Below, in pieces: positions 12,157 through 23,832 of a DNA stretch of 64,000 nucleotides; within the stretch, counting starts at the first letter, position 1, and the number at the start of each line of letters is the position of its first letter. A model generated the notes under the pieces. The model was not told the origin of the DNA, searched no databases, and saw only the letters and a list, made by a program, of their open reading frames with translations. The position numbers were made by a program, and so were the translations under genes. The DNA is taken from assembly GCF_029873635.1 (NCBI RefSeq), contig NC_080428.1, positions 65,075,101 to 65,139,100 of the forward strand, given 5' to 3'. This stretch comes from Malania oleifera. Lineage: Eukaryota; Streptophyta; Magnoliopsida; Santalales; Ximeniaceae.

Positions 12157-14442
12157 ATTGGTATCAAAGCGTGTTGTATGGTCTCTGAATTTAAGGATCT
12201 CGTGTTGTAACAAGGCATGATGAAGGTTTATACAGAATTTCAACCCGATAGCATGGATGCAATGACTTGGAATGAATTGGGAGCAATCATTCGTCTTTGT
12301 TTGGCTAAGGACGTGTTGTATCTCGTCATGGATGAGAATTCTCCGGCATTAGTTTGGTGAGAACAGGAATGCCGATATATGTCTAAGGGTTCGTCAAAGT
12401 GTAGTGGAGAAAGACTCAGAATGTAGTGTTGGAGATATGCTATGTGTTTCATCGGGTTCGGAGTGCCTCACAGGTGATTCTTGAATCTTAGTCACTGGAT
12501 ACTTTTATCCTAGAAAATGGTTTGACACCGATAGGTTAGTTTATACTGGTTGTATTTTGATGGAAAATGATATTTCATGCAAAATATTTTTTATTGGAAA
12601 TGTCAAAATCAAAATGTATGATGGTGTTGTAAAAACCATATGTGATGTAAAGCATGAATTGGGTCTAAAAGGAAGAATGGTATTTTCATTGGAAATTTTA
12701 GACTGTAATGGATATTGTTACGAGTCTAAATGCAAAGAAATGAAAATGTGTGGTAACTCGATAGTGATGAAAGGGGATAAAGTAGCGTGAAACATATTTG
12801 CACTACGGGATGTTACAGTTGTAGGTGAAGTTGCTACTCTTGAGTCTGAGTTGGGTTTCTTGTGGCATATGTGGTTAGAGCATATGGGTGACTATATGTA
12901 TTTAGATGTTTGAGAATCAATGATGATAGCATCAGGGGATAGACATATGTGTTTTCGTGGGATTATCACGAAGGGTCTTGGTGTACTTCATGCAGTGACT
13001 GAGGTGGAGAACCAGACTAGGAGAGAGATTCTCAAGTCAAACATTGGGGCTGAATATGCTGGTTTTGTTCAAGAAGTTTTGTGAGCAGGGCAGGTTATAT
13101 GCAAGGCTTGCAGGGTACTTCTTGGTGAAGTCAGTGAGTATGGTGTGTTTCTTGTGTAATCGATCGCCAAAGGTATCGCTCGATGGTAAAGTTGCAGGTG
13201 AATGGTGGGCAGGTTTTGCAGTAGATTACTCGATTGTGAGTGGATGTCCATTGGTGCACTATTCTAGTGATGGAGGATTTAGGTTTGGTATTGTGTCCGG
13301 ATAGTACATCTTTCTGGGTTATAAGAAAGGTGGGTGCAAGTTAGGTGATCCTATGGCAAACAAAGGGGTGATCGAGGACATGGCTTTTGGTGATAAAGTC
13401 ATGGGGCAGCGTATTCAAGTAAAGGAAGAGAAACAAATGTCAAAAAACTACAGTAGCAGTAATCATGTTATTCAGGTGGAGTTAGGAACTCAGGGAGAAA
13501 TGCAGGGAGTTCTATATCGGGTTTACAGTATCATGGTTTGAATGGGCATGTGATGCAGGTGGAGCAACAGACTTAGAGCAGAGATGAAGTTGTTTATATT
13601 GCAGGGAGATTTCAGCTTGGGAGACTAGCAGGATCACTGTGGGCTTGTGTACTATTAGACCACTACTCAGGCGTGTGAGTTGGTGAGACTTCTAGTGTGG
13701 AAGAGGGTAATAGGATGCCGTGGAGTGATGTATTTGTTGTGTGTGAATGACATGTTATTGGATGGAAAGGCTTTGACTGAGACTAATCAGTTGGATACTT
13801 TGGTGGAAGGTTTTGACATGAATGTGTTGGGTACGGCCAAGATGGATCTTGGTTTGCTGATTCGCTTGAACAAAACTACAGGGAGATTGGTGTTATCTCA
13901 AGGTGGCTTTGTGGATGGAGCTACAGGGAGATTGATGTTATCTTAGGGTGGCTTTATGAACGGAACTGCAGGGAGACTTTTGTTTGCTGTCTCAGGGGAG
14001 TTCTGTGGAGAATCTATATGGAATGTCTACCGCTTGGTACCCAAGGACGGGCTATGATGCCCGAAATATGTCAAAGGTCCTCCATGATTGTACAATGGAG
14101 TGTTTAAGCAGGCAACAAAGTGGACTGTTAGTTTTGTTGAAGACTATGCAAGGGGCTTTGGTAATATAAGGCTTGTAGCAAATTTTGTGTTTACTGTTGT
14201 GGGATAGTCTTCTTGGAAGCTTAGGGTGAAGTCTTCGGGTGTTGTGTCTATAACTGTATCGGGATTGATGGTAGAAGCTGAAGCTGCCATCGGCAAGTTC
14301 AAGCGGCGTTGCTTGGACTTGGTGCATTTCTCCAAGTGCTAGAAGGGAGACGGTCCCAACCGAACATTCATAATTCAAGGTGGAGCATTCATATATGTTT
14401 TTGGGGTTCTCCTAAGGGGCATATAATCGCTAAGGTGGAGAT

Positions 14443-15017
14443 TGTTGTTTATGGTGTGACTTTTATACTTTGCGAGTTGATAAACAAAGGGAAAAACATA
14501 TGGATGTGGTCTTGGTGCAGGACAACAGTAAAGACTCTTCGACGAGTGGACAACATTGTAGACGAGTGACCTTCTCTGGCTCGTTGACGAGTGTCCTGTA
14601 CTCGTCGACGAGCGGTCGCTGGGCTGCGAGAAAGAATTTAAATTTTGAATTTGTACGTTGGAGTGGTTGGGTATTTGGAGGGAAACCTCTGAGGGGTTGT
14701 TATATATGTCAATCTAGGCATATTTCAACATGTAAGAGAGTAAGAGAGGGTGAGAGAAGGAGAGAAGATCATTGTATTGTGAGACTTTGATTTTCATAGT
14801 GAATCTCTTACCGATTGCTCTCATGGATGTAGGCTTTGTCGAACCACGTAATTCTTGGTGTCGTTGCCTTTATTGTTACTCTCTTTATATTGTTATGGTT
14901 GCGGAATGTTTACTGTTTATCACCATTTTGTTTGTTGCAAGTATGTATGTGTGATCTTTTATTCATGTTCATTTCGCTGCACATTGTTGGGAGAGGCCGC
15001 CCTTATTTTTCACAACA
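14443..15017 (+). repeat. right LTR of copia-2, with palindrome cluster
   Basis: This LTR is 575 bp, colinear with 11591-12156. It has the same four palindromes at about 14535, 14555, 14580 and 14601, spaced as in the left copy. It is followed by the CATTG duplication. Confidence 0.9.
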
Positions 15018-15022
15018 CATTG

Positions 15023-16088
15023 GTATCCCACGTATTCTCATTCAACCCAAACTTACTTTGTATAACTCTAAGCCACAAGGAATTTTCTTAGGAGGGGAAA
15101 TACGACAACCATTTTGCTAAAGGTGCAGTGTTTTTAGACACCAAATTACCAAGACCCAGCCCTCTTTCCTTTTTAGACCTACAAACCTCTGCGCAGCTCA
15201 CTAAATTGTCCCTATGAGTACCCACACCAGACCACAGGAAATCTCTCATGATTCTCTCTAGCTTGCTAGTAATCCCCGTTGGAATCTTAAAAATAGAAAA
15301 GAAATACAGTGGAATGCTAGAAAGACGAGCTTGAAAAAGTGTAATCCTACATGCAAGAAATGCAGTGGAATGCTAGAAAGACAAGCCTGAATAAGCGTAA
15401 TGCTACCCCTAAGAGAGAAAGGCCCCGTTCTAACCATCTAATATCTTTGTCACCCTTTCCACTATTGGATTCCAAAAATCTGTAACTCTAGGATTCCCTC
15501 CCAAAGGAACTCCTAAGTAAGTCAAGGTTCAATCCAAAGCCACACCCCATGTCTGCAGCCCGTTCAATAATTGGCTTGACAGTTACATTTAAGGCTGCTA
15601 ACCCACTCGTCCCCATACTAATTGAGCCCAAAAACCCTCTCAAAAACTTGAAGGATACCCAAAATTTTCCTAAACAGAGGACTATGATCATCAAGGAAGA
15701 AAATGGTACCGTCTGCAAATTGAAGATGAGAGACCACCACCCCCTTTATCCCCACACTTGACCCTTTCACCAATCCCCTCTCTACTGCCCTATCCACCAT
15801 TCTACTCAAAATATCAGCTACAAGGACCAATAGAGAAGGAGATGACAGGTCTCCTTGCCTAATGCCCCTCGAAGCTATAAACCAAGACTTGGATTCACCG
15901 TTGACAATCACCAAAAATCACACATTAGACAAACAGTCCCTAATCCACCTGTACTAATGCTCACAAAAACCCTTTATCACAAAAACTTTGTCCAAGAAGC
16001 TTTAACTCAGTCTATCATAAGCTTTCTCAAAATCTACTCTGAAAATGAATCCCCTCTTATTCCTACAAATATCCTCCATTTATCTCTC

Positions 16089-16141
<53 letters not shown>

Positions 16142-16563
16142 ACAAAAAAAAAAAAAACGCATCCCAAGTACTCAAAATAGTATTGTGCTACTTGACCTAT
16201 TAGCTAACAGTTTAGTGATAATCTTATGCACACTTGAGAGAAGACTAATAGGTCTAAAATCCTCAACCTTAGAAGATATAGATTTTTTAGGTGCCAAGGA
16301 TACTCTTACTTAGAATCCCATTCTTATAAAAATCAGTGAAAATTTTCAATAAGTCACCCTTAATAATCTCCCAACAATCTTGGAAGAAAGCCATGTTAAA
16401 ATCTTTTAAGCCGTGTGCCTTATCCCTATCCATACCTAAATACCCCCCCCCCCCAACTCACTTCCTTCTCATCAAATGGTCTCTTTGACCAGTGCATTTG
16501 TTCATCGAATATAGGATTCTATTTTCCTCCTCTATCATCGTTCTACTATGGTCCTCCGAGTAC
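15023..16563 (-). mobile_element. LINE (L1-type) reverse-transcriptase segment
   Basis: On the minus strand, 15914-15618 encodes the fingers/palm region with GIRQGDLSSP and a catalytic box reading LQFADGTIFF. L1 elements normally have FADD, so the second Asp is Gly here. Downstream on the same strand (about 15530-15430) a stretch reads LTYLGVPLGGNPR, a hallmark of plant LINE reverse transcriptases. Further stops and a roughly 55-bp tandem duplication (15308-15410) show decay. Copia-2 interrupts it at 15018, a small hAT-like element at 16564, and a long C tract lies at 16090-16140. Confidence 0.85.
16090..16140. repeat. poly-C tract of about 51 bases
   Basis: This is an unbroken run of C followed by GA and an A tract, inside the LINE remnant. 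Such runs are rare in AT-rich plant DNA. It may be a mononucleotide expansion or an assembly artefact, and its true length is uncertain. Confidence 0.85.
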
Positions 16564-17258
16564 CAAGGTCTTAAATTTTGCTTTCAACTCAAATTTCAAA
16601 GCTCTAAAAGTAAGGAAATTTCGATGGAAATTTTGGTTTTGATGTCGATTTCGATTTCGTTTTGAAAAAATAATAAAAATCAGTAGTAAAACATGAAATT
16701 CTTTGTGGAACTTTAGAAATGGTTAATAGATATGATAATGTAAGTTTTAGGACTAAAATATTACTAGTTAAATACATCTATGTTGTGTATAAGGTGGAAT
16801 AGTTGTAATATAGTATGTGCATCAAATGTATTTGTAATATAATGTGCATTTAACATATTCAGTTAATACAAATGAAATTCATAAATCATTTATTATTTAT
16901 TATAGAAATAATTATAATTTCAACATGAATGGTTGAATAAAATGTTGTTATAAGTTTATTTTTTCATATAATTTCAAAAGCACTTGTAATAATCTTTTGT
17001 TTTGATAAAAATAAATAGAATAAATTAAGAGATAAATTTCACTTCACTCTTAAATTTCTCATTTGAATTCTGAGGAAATTTCATTGCATGGTTGAAATTT
17101 CAACAAGTTTTCGCTAAAATTTCGAGATTTCAATAAATTTCAGATGATTTGTTGAGGTTTTGACGAAAATTATGCAAGACATAAATAGACTGCCAATTTG
17201 ATTTCAAGGGTGACGGAAACTGGAAATTTCAACAATTTCGTGGAAATTTAAGACCATG
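16564..17258. mobile_element. non-autonomous hAT-like element, GGTCTTAAATTT family, copy A
   Basis: The left end reads CAAGGTCTTAAATTT and the right end reads AAATTTAAGACCATG, forming inverted repeats. The flanks CCGAGTAC (16556-16563) and CTGAATAC (17259-17266) agree at 6 of 8 positions, consistent with an aged 8-bp target duplication. It is 695 bp, AT-rich and has no coding capacity. It is closely related along its length to 52609-53373. It is inserted in the minus-strand LINE. Confidence 0.8.
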
Positions 17259-17266
17259 CTGAATAC

Positions 17267-18437
17267 AATATTTAGGAAAGAAGTCAATACAATGGATGCA
17301 ATATAATGATGATCATTAGTGACCCCCCATATCAAGCTCCTTAATCAAGTTTTTACTCTTATTCTCATTAGATAGCCTGTGGAAAAAAGAGGAATTACAG
17401 TTACCATCTGTAACATTTGAATTTGGTCTTTTGCCTTCAACTCCTCATTTCCTGAAAAATTACCTCTTCCAGCATTCTTCTTGCCTTCTCACTTTTCGAA
17501 AGAATAACCTCCTCCTCCCTATCCAAAAAACCCAACTCGCCTAAAAGACTAGATTTTCTAATTCTAAATTCTCCAAACATGTCCTTATTCCAAATTTTCA
17601 GTTTCTCCTTCAAACTTTTCAATTTCCTCATGAATCTAAAACATTCCCAACCCAACCTCTCTTCAAATCCTCTCCCCAAGAATCCCTAACCAAAGGCTTA
17701 AATGTTGCATGGTTCAACTACATATTCTCAAACCTAAAAGGAGCATTTGGGAAAGGTTTGGAAATTCATCCTCCCATTCACTACAAAATAGACACCTGTC
17801 CATCCTACTAGCTGTCGCTCTTACCCCCCCCTGAAAACCAAGTAAAAGAAGCATTTCCCGAAGGAAGGTCTCTCAAACCGCAACCCCTAATTAACAAATC
17901 AAAATTGAGCACACTTGTGCTAGTTCTACCCACCCCCTCCCCCTTCTGTTCTCTTAGGAAACTAACCGTGTTAAAATCATCTCCAACGATCCACCTAGGG
18001 GAGAAAAAGCTGAAGATTGAACAAAGCTCTTCCCAAAATGAGCTCCTCAAAGTAGGTCTAGAAGGTCCATGAACTGAAGAAACCCACCATTGCCACCTCC
18101 CTCTCACTTCGAATAAAACAAAAAAAGAAAAAAACCCCATCAAAATATCAACCTTAGAAGTAGAGTGCGGGTCCAATAAGACAAGGATACCCGCTGAAGC
18201 GCCACGCAAGGGTACAAATTCCCAATCCCTACAATGAGCACCCCAAATACTCCTGACTACTCCCCTATCTATCGAGCCCATCTTGGTTTCCAATATAAGG
18301 ACGATATTAGGAGAATTCTTGTCCAAGATCTCCTGTATCAAACTCCTCTTCCTCTTGTACCCTAGCTCAACATTCCAACTGACTGTCTTCATAATCTGAT
18401 GCGCATACTCTACCCTTTCCAAAACCTTTTCTGCCAC
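17267..18437 (-). pseudogene. LINE endonuclease and linker (ORF2 N-terminal part)
   Basis: 18437-17808 is open for 209 codons on the minus strand. It encodes an APE-type endonuclease domain with TVSWNVELG near the start, a WIVGDDFNTV catalytic-type stretch in the middle and ASFTWFSGGG near the end. 17679-17437 continues with the linker typical between endonuclease and reverse transcriptase (LKSLKEKLKIWNKDMFG). The frame does not continue between the two blocks, so ORF2 is broken. The function in a live element would be nicking target DNA for target-primed reverse transcription. Confidence 0.85.
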
Positions 18438-18439
18438 AA

Positions 18440-20040
18440 TCGTTAATCATCCATACCAGATTTTTAAGCTCCTTCTGAACTTTCTTCTTCCTTCCTTTGT
18501 AGGTCTTAGGACTCAAACCCATCCTCACCTGTTTCCACTAGGGTCTACTAATTCCGATCCCATGTCTCCAAGGAGTTTTTGCAGGTTTAGGCAGTCTCTC
18601 TCACTTCCCTAAGAGCTAGAGTCACAGAACAACCCCCCTCCCAAACAAAAAAGGTAAAATCCTCCCTATGGCAAAGATTAGTGAAGAAAGTGTGGATTGG
18701 ATAGGAAGGGCAAGAATGCCTTTATTACTTTTAGATGAACAATGATCCTCCATAAGAGAATCAATTTTCCCAGTACGACCCCCCCTGATACCACCAGAAG
18801 GAATGACTGAAATAACTGCAAGGTTAGAACTGAGCCCATGGCTAGGGTCAGAAGACAGATCCGCAATATTTAAAGATTTAACCTGGTCAAAGTTGTGATT
18901 AAAATAATTTATACCTGCTTGTGCATAATCAGAAACCAAATGAAGACCATCCGTCTCTTAACTGTTGTGAGCTCGTTGCTGGAATATTATTCTTTTCTGT
19001 CCCTTTCTCCTCAACATCGCCTCTGAAACCTTCAAACATCTAGAACAAACCTTACTTTATAAAGTCAGCTCTCATCTAATCAACCGGAAGCTCCTTCTCT
19101 GGACCGCACATACTACCCATCTCTTCTTATGAATTATACATTGCTCGTCTTCCGTATCCCCTTCTGATATCATGTCTGTCATCTCTACTGGAGCTGCAAT
19201 TAAAGGATAAACTTGGTTGCAGATGTCAACTTGCTTTTGTCTGATCGTAAAATCCTCTTTAGCAGAGCGCTCTGCTGCTGATTTTTTTGGTTATATACTG
19301 TCCTCTGAATGTTGCCTCATGCTTGTTCTGGTTGGCCTCCCTCCATCTCTGCCGCAGGCCTTAATTGTTGTGTTTCTGGGTCTGGGCCTTTACTTTTAAT
19401 GACCCAAACAGCCTTTGTTTTTTTCTGCCCATATGATTTGGGCCTCTGAATTACCAGCCCAGCTTCGGCCAAGCCTATCAGCCCCAGAAGAAATTTTGAA
19501 AGCTTTCCTTATAACCCAATCCTCATGCATTATGAAAATAGGATTTGTATTAGGCAAGTGACACCCCCCTCCCTCACCAAATCCCTTTGATTTCAGGGTG
19601 TTTCCATCCCTGCCTCCACCCTCATTGCCAGAGTTCATCTGATCACATTGGCATAGGAGAAGAACAACAATAGCCTCTGTAACACGCTTGTCTTCTTGTT
19701 TTTTTCCCTCTGCTCTGAATGTTCAAAGAACTGCAGTTGCCATGTTGCCAACTACTACTGTTGGATTTGGAATGTTCTGCCGAAGTTGACGATAACTCCA
19801 ACAGGGCGGCAGGGAAGTCCCTCCCCCCCTTTTTTGGGTCCCCTTTAGGAATACATACATCAAGGGAACTCTTGCTATCATCCTTTTTCAAGCAAATAAA
19901 CCTGCCTTTGCCATTTACAAGAACCTTCAAAGACACACTATCTCTGCCTTTCTCTATACAACTCTGTGACGACTCGCTTTGCCCCCTTCATTGGCAGCAG
20001 ATAACACCCCCATCAACTTCAGCACCTACATGAGCTCGTC
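18440..20040 (-). mobile_element. LINE 5' region, probable ORF1 remnant
   Basis: This lies upstream of the endonuclease on the minus strand. Open pieces at 19936-19643 (VLVNGKGRFICLKK...VCIPKGDPKKGG), 19638-19396 and 18939-18622 fit the region between a plant LINE's ORF1 start and ORF2 in position. Their sequences are only vaguely ORF1-like and no zinc knuckle was recognised. The 5' boundary is not defined and 20040 is approximate. Confidence 0.45.
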
Positions 20041-20780
20041 CTTCTCTAGTACACTGTAGAAAGGAAGCTTACTTGCAAATTCTGTGATGTGATAGGTCAA
20101 AGCATCCGGTCAATTGATGGTGATCACCTTCCTCTCAGTTTTAAATGGTGCATTGTTTCCCATAATTGCTTCAAGTACGAGCAAGACATCTATGAATGCA
20201 AAAAGCCAAGAAGAGGAGAGAAAAAGGGTTGTCAGGTTTTGGAACAAGGGCTAGACGATGCTGGTATTAACGACTAGCAGGGGACATTGATGGTTGGCAA
20301 CATTAAGGTTGATAATAGCCTAGTAGGGTTTCCAGTGTTGGCAAAGGCAATGAGATGATATAGGGGATGCCTTTGACCCACAGGGAAGATTCTGATGTAT
20401 TGCAATGTTCGGTCAAGGAGCCCTGCTATCGAATGGAAGAATCTGATGCAGACAGATGGTCAAATAAGAAATAGAGATAATTATATGATTGAAGGGTTTG
20501 AGTTTGTTAAAGGAACCTGCACGAAGAGACGAGATTTGATGTGGGAGTTTTGGGGGAGGTGACAGATAGGGGTCGGAATGGGTGTTGCCATGCTTGAGGA
20601 CTCGAAGCTGGGAGGTGCTGAGGGGGGTTATCATCATCACCACCAATCCAATTGATTACTTAATGGCAGGAAGTGTGTAAACCAGTAAATGAAGTCAGTC
20701 TTGGGATTAAACTCATTTCAGAATGGAATAATGTTGCCGTAATCAAACTAATCTGGTAGCTATTTTCTTCCAAGGGATTT
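20041..20780. other. unassigned stretch between two LINE remnants
   Basis: There is no convincing coding region, terminal repeat or known repeat signature. Short open frames here have no recognisable motif. Confidence 0.4.
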
Positions 20781-20829
20781 TGATGGGTAATATGGATGCA
20801 CTCTTACAAAATAAAAGAGAATAAATTTT

Positions 20830-21210
20830 GGGCACTAAGTGAGTCATCTTTAGACTCTTGGGTTTGGTGGAAGATTTTGAAAATCAGGTCTTGAGCGTAT
20901 CCTCACATCAAGTACACTGTTGGAAATGGTAAAAACATTTGTATCCTTCATGATAACTGGCATCCACGTAGTACATTATTAGACCACTGTGGCCCTCATT
21001 TACAGCGTGAGCTTGCTATTACATAGTTTGCTAAAGTGGAAGAAATAACCAAGAATCAAGAATGGTTTTGGCTAAGAAGATTACCCCAGGATGTGCTATT
21101 GCTGTCCCTTTTCTTCCAAATGCAGGACAGGAAGATAAATTTTCAACCTCCATTGCTTAGGAATCTATGAGAAACGAGAAGCCTACCACTACCTTGGTAA
21201 ACTTAGGGGG
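20830..21210 (+). mobile_element. LINE fragment, opposite strand to the main LINE
   Basis: One plus-strand frame reads YTVGNGKNICILHDNWHPR and, further on, EEITKNQEWFWLRRLPQD. That is the sequence type between the reverse transcriptase and the zf-RVT domain of plant LINEs (usually VGNG...FWHDNW). There are in-frame stops within it. It is a separate, 5'-truncated LINE piece because its strand is opposite to the LINE at 1-20 kb. Limits are approximate. Confidence 0.65.
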
Positions 21211-21251
21211 TGTTTATTTGCACTGAATGGGCTTTTAATTAAGAGATCAGT

Positions 21252-22089
21252 CATAGTTGTCAAATTGAGATCCAAATCGTGAATCAAAATTCCAATTTTG
21301 GGAATTGTGAATCGAGAATTGAATCAAATTGTAAGATTTAGTACAAATTTCCAAAATCAATTCTAAATGACAAGCATGTATTGATATATAAACAACAAGA
21401 AAAATGGCACAATACATTTACATTTTGACAATGAAAAAAATCACATTTCATGTGTATGCTTTCCCTGAACAAATAAAAAGTAAGGGAATGAGTCGAGATA
21501 TTAATTAAAATAAGAACATATTGCTGTTTGAGGGAAGGAATTGAGAAAAAATAATTAAAAAACTGAACTCTTGGTGTTTATGAACAATTTTTTTTTTAAA
21601 AAAATTCATGCATATTCTTTCTTGAAAATACTAAAAAAAATACTTTTGAATCTTAACGACATAACAAATCCTGAGTAAGACCTTAACCAATATGTGTTCT
21701 ACCCCCTCTTCTCAATGGCAGAGCACTTTACTCCAAGAGTGAAGAATGGTTTGGTGAAAGCAGCATAAGACCTAAAGTTCTATTTTCTCCTCTTTTTTAG
21801 CAAAAAAAAAAAAACTGATGTAAACGAGGAATGGAAGCTAACCATGTTAATATATATATATTAAAAAAAATGAGGATTTAAACCAGTTGAGCTTGTTAGT
21901 ATACGATAGGGTCTAGAATTGTGTGAATTGGTAGATTAGGATCAATTTGTTAGATTCATGAGTTGAATCGATAGATTCAGCAGCGATTCAGTTGATTTTA
22001 GATTCGCTAGGAAGATTCAAATCGATTTGGTGTGGAATTGATATGAATTGTATGAATCAAATTGTGAATTGTAAGATTCTAACCACTAT
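21252..22089. mobile_element. non-autonomous hAT-like element with CATAG ends
   Basis: Short inverted ends CATAGT...ACTATG are flanked by AGATCAGT (21244-21251) and AGACCAAT (22090-22097), which agree at 6 of 8. The subterminal regions are full of GAATTG/GATTCA-type motifs in both orientations (21270-21360, 21900-22070). It is 838 bp with no coding capacity. The call rests on end structure only. Confidence 0.65.
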
Positions 22090-22097
22090 GAGACCAA

Positions 22098-22631
22098 TTA
22101 TGTTTGGATGAACATCTGATTCTCCTCTTAATCCCTTTGGTTCGTCAATGCCCATTTTATTGTTGAGAGACATTCATAAGCATTTTATCAAGGCATCACG
22201 ATTGCCTCATCCAATCTCTTTGCCTGCCGCATCCTCTCTGCGCCTGTACTCTCACCACAACCATGACACCATCATCAGCCAGCCACTGCTGCCTTCGTGC
22301 ACCGCTTTGCATGATGACCTCTCACAGCCAACAAACTTGCACATTGACCATCACTAGATCTACAATTGGCAAGGAACTCCCACAGCCATTGGCCATAACC
22401 ATCACCTCCCATGAACACCTTCTGCAGTTGAGGGCCACTGGCTTCCCTTAAGTCTCCATCCACCTCCCATAACCAACTTCAGATCTGGAGCAGGCTAGAC
22501 TACCACTGGGTATCGACTGTCTCTACCTTCCCCACGATTGTGTATGTGTATGGAGGAGATGAACTAGAAGATGTCATCAAAGAAAAGAAGGGGGGTTGAG
22601 GAGTGGGCTTTCAGTGCATCCTCTGATCAAG
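22098..22631. other. intergenic, no gene recognised
   Basis: Mixed-composition sequence with short open frames lacking known motifs. It flanks the MITE on the left and an LTR on the right. Confidence 0.4.
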
Positions 22632-23039
22632 TGATGTCAGACAAGAAACCAAACCATTGGTCAACCCTTAATTGGAGAAGGATGGTTGTGTTTTATTAAT
22701 TAGTTTATTATTTGTATTTAGTTTAGTTAGTATGGTATTATGTGTATTTAGGGGCTTGATTGTAATATTTGTGTAATTTAGATGTGGGTGTGTAATTTCA
22801 CCTAGTTTTGGGGGTATATGTGTAATTTCTTGTGTTATTGGATTTCTTATAAATAGTGTGTGAAAGCCATGTAGGAGTGGGTTTTGAATTTGAATTCAGT
22901 CAATGTGTGATCCCCTCCCCATCCCCCCCCCCCCCCCTCCCCAAAATGTCTCCTTCATTTGTTTTCTTCTTCCTCTCTCTTCCCCTTTATATCTCCCACA
23001 TTCCTCATGGCTGCAAATCTATGATGCTGTCCTGCATTA
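22632..23039 (+). repeat. LTR, plus orientation, of an inverted LTR pair
   Basis: It begins TGATGTCAGACAAG, ends near CTGCATTA and is followed at 23042 by the primer-binding site TGGTATCAGAGCC. A C tract (about 22920-22937) lies inside. The sequence is similar, with an estimated 60-70% match, to the complement of 23432-23832. Confidence 0.75.
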
Positions 23040-23431
23040 TTTGGTATCAGAGCCCAACCCGGATCTCCATTCTTCCATTTTAAGTTCCCCCATTTTCCTT
23101 TCAATCATTCTTCTTCATCTTCCCTCCATTTTTTTTTTTCTTCACTTCTTGTTCTTCTCTAAGTCTCTTTTCTGCCTTCAATTACAGCCTCAGTTTTTCT
23201 ATTCTGTCCTGCACTGCAACCTTTCTCCTCCCTTCTTCTTCCTTTCTTCCCACTGCTCTGTTTTAATTTCTGTTCTATTTCTGCTCTGTGCTTGCATCTG
23301 TTTCTATTCTCGTTTCTTTCCTTCTTATCTTCTTAGTTCTACTCTTTTCTATAATTCTCTCAATCTTTCTCTATTTAGAAGTGTCTCTCTATTTCTGATT
23401 TTCTATCCCCAATTCTCTCTCTCTTCTACTG
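23040..23431 (+). mobile_element. 5' leader of an LTR element between inverted LTRs
   Basis: Pyrimidine-rich sequence follows the primer site at 23042. It is open for 231 codons (from 22903) but low in complexity, and no gag motif is recognisable. It is bounded on the right by an LTR in the opposite orientation, so the element is broken or rearranged. Confidence 0.5.
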
Positions 23432-23832
23432 TGATGCAGGGGCAGCATCAAGCTTTCTGCAGGCATGGGAGAATTAGAAAAAGTAGAAGAGAGGAAGGGG
23501 AATGGCGAAGAGAGGAGATACTAGGGGGAACTCATGTTCACTCCCATTCAAATTCATCAACAACTGCCTACAGCATAGCTTTCACACACTATTTATAAGA
23601 TAGCCTCCCTTCACATGAAATTACGCATAATCCCCTAAAACTACATTGCATTACAAACATACCCCTACTTTACACAAGTATTACAAACAACCCCCAGATA
23701 CACATAATCCTATACTAATTAATACTAAAAACATAATATACTACGAACTAAATCCAGAAATTAACATATCAAATCTTCTTAAGTAGTCTCCAACATGGAT
23801 CTTCCCATGGTCTTGCTTCTTGTCCTACATCA
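23432..23832 (-). repeat. LTR, minus orientation, of an inverted LTR pair
   Basis: On the minus strand it begins TGATGTAGGACAAG just after a GGGGGAGAGT purine tract (23833-23842) and ends GCATCA. Just upstream on that strand a frame reads FEANFFLTGG (about 23870-23845), resembling the extreme C-terminus seen before the 3' LTR of some plant Ty3/gypsy elements. This suggests it is the 3' LTR of a minus-strand gypsy-like element whose body is mostly lost. Confidence 0.65.

Larger units (their letters stand above)
11591..15017 (+). mobile_element. Ty1/copia LTR retrotransposon (copia-2), shortened and degraded
   Basis: The LTRs at 11591-12156 and 14443-15017 (566 and 575 bp, roughly one difference in ten) begin TGTTG and end CA. 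They are flanked by perfect CATTG duplications (11586-11590, 15018-15022). The primer site ATTGGTATCAAAGC follows the left LTR and an AAGGTGGAGA-type purine tract precedes the right LTR. The interior is only 2.3 kb. It keeps recognisable protease/GAG-pre-integrase sequence (12557-12900) and reverse-transcriptase sequence (13680-13940), so much of a normal copia interior is missing. It is a broken fossil with many interruptions. It inserted into the minus-strand LINE. Confidence 0.9.

Noticed and set aside
15855-16313. Open frame with a long proline run
   Set aside because: It is produced by the poly-C tract and antisense to the LINE reverse transcriptase.
22903-23598. Open frame of 231 codons rich in Leu, Phe and Ser
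   Set aside because: It crosses from an LTR through a pyrimidine-rich leader into an inverted LTR. It is a composition artefact, not a membrane protein.
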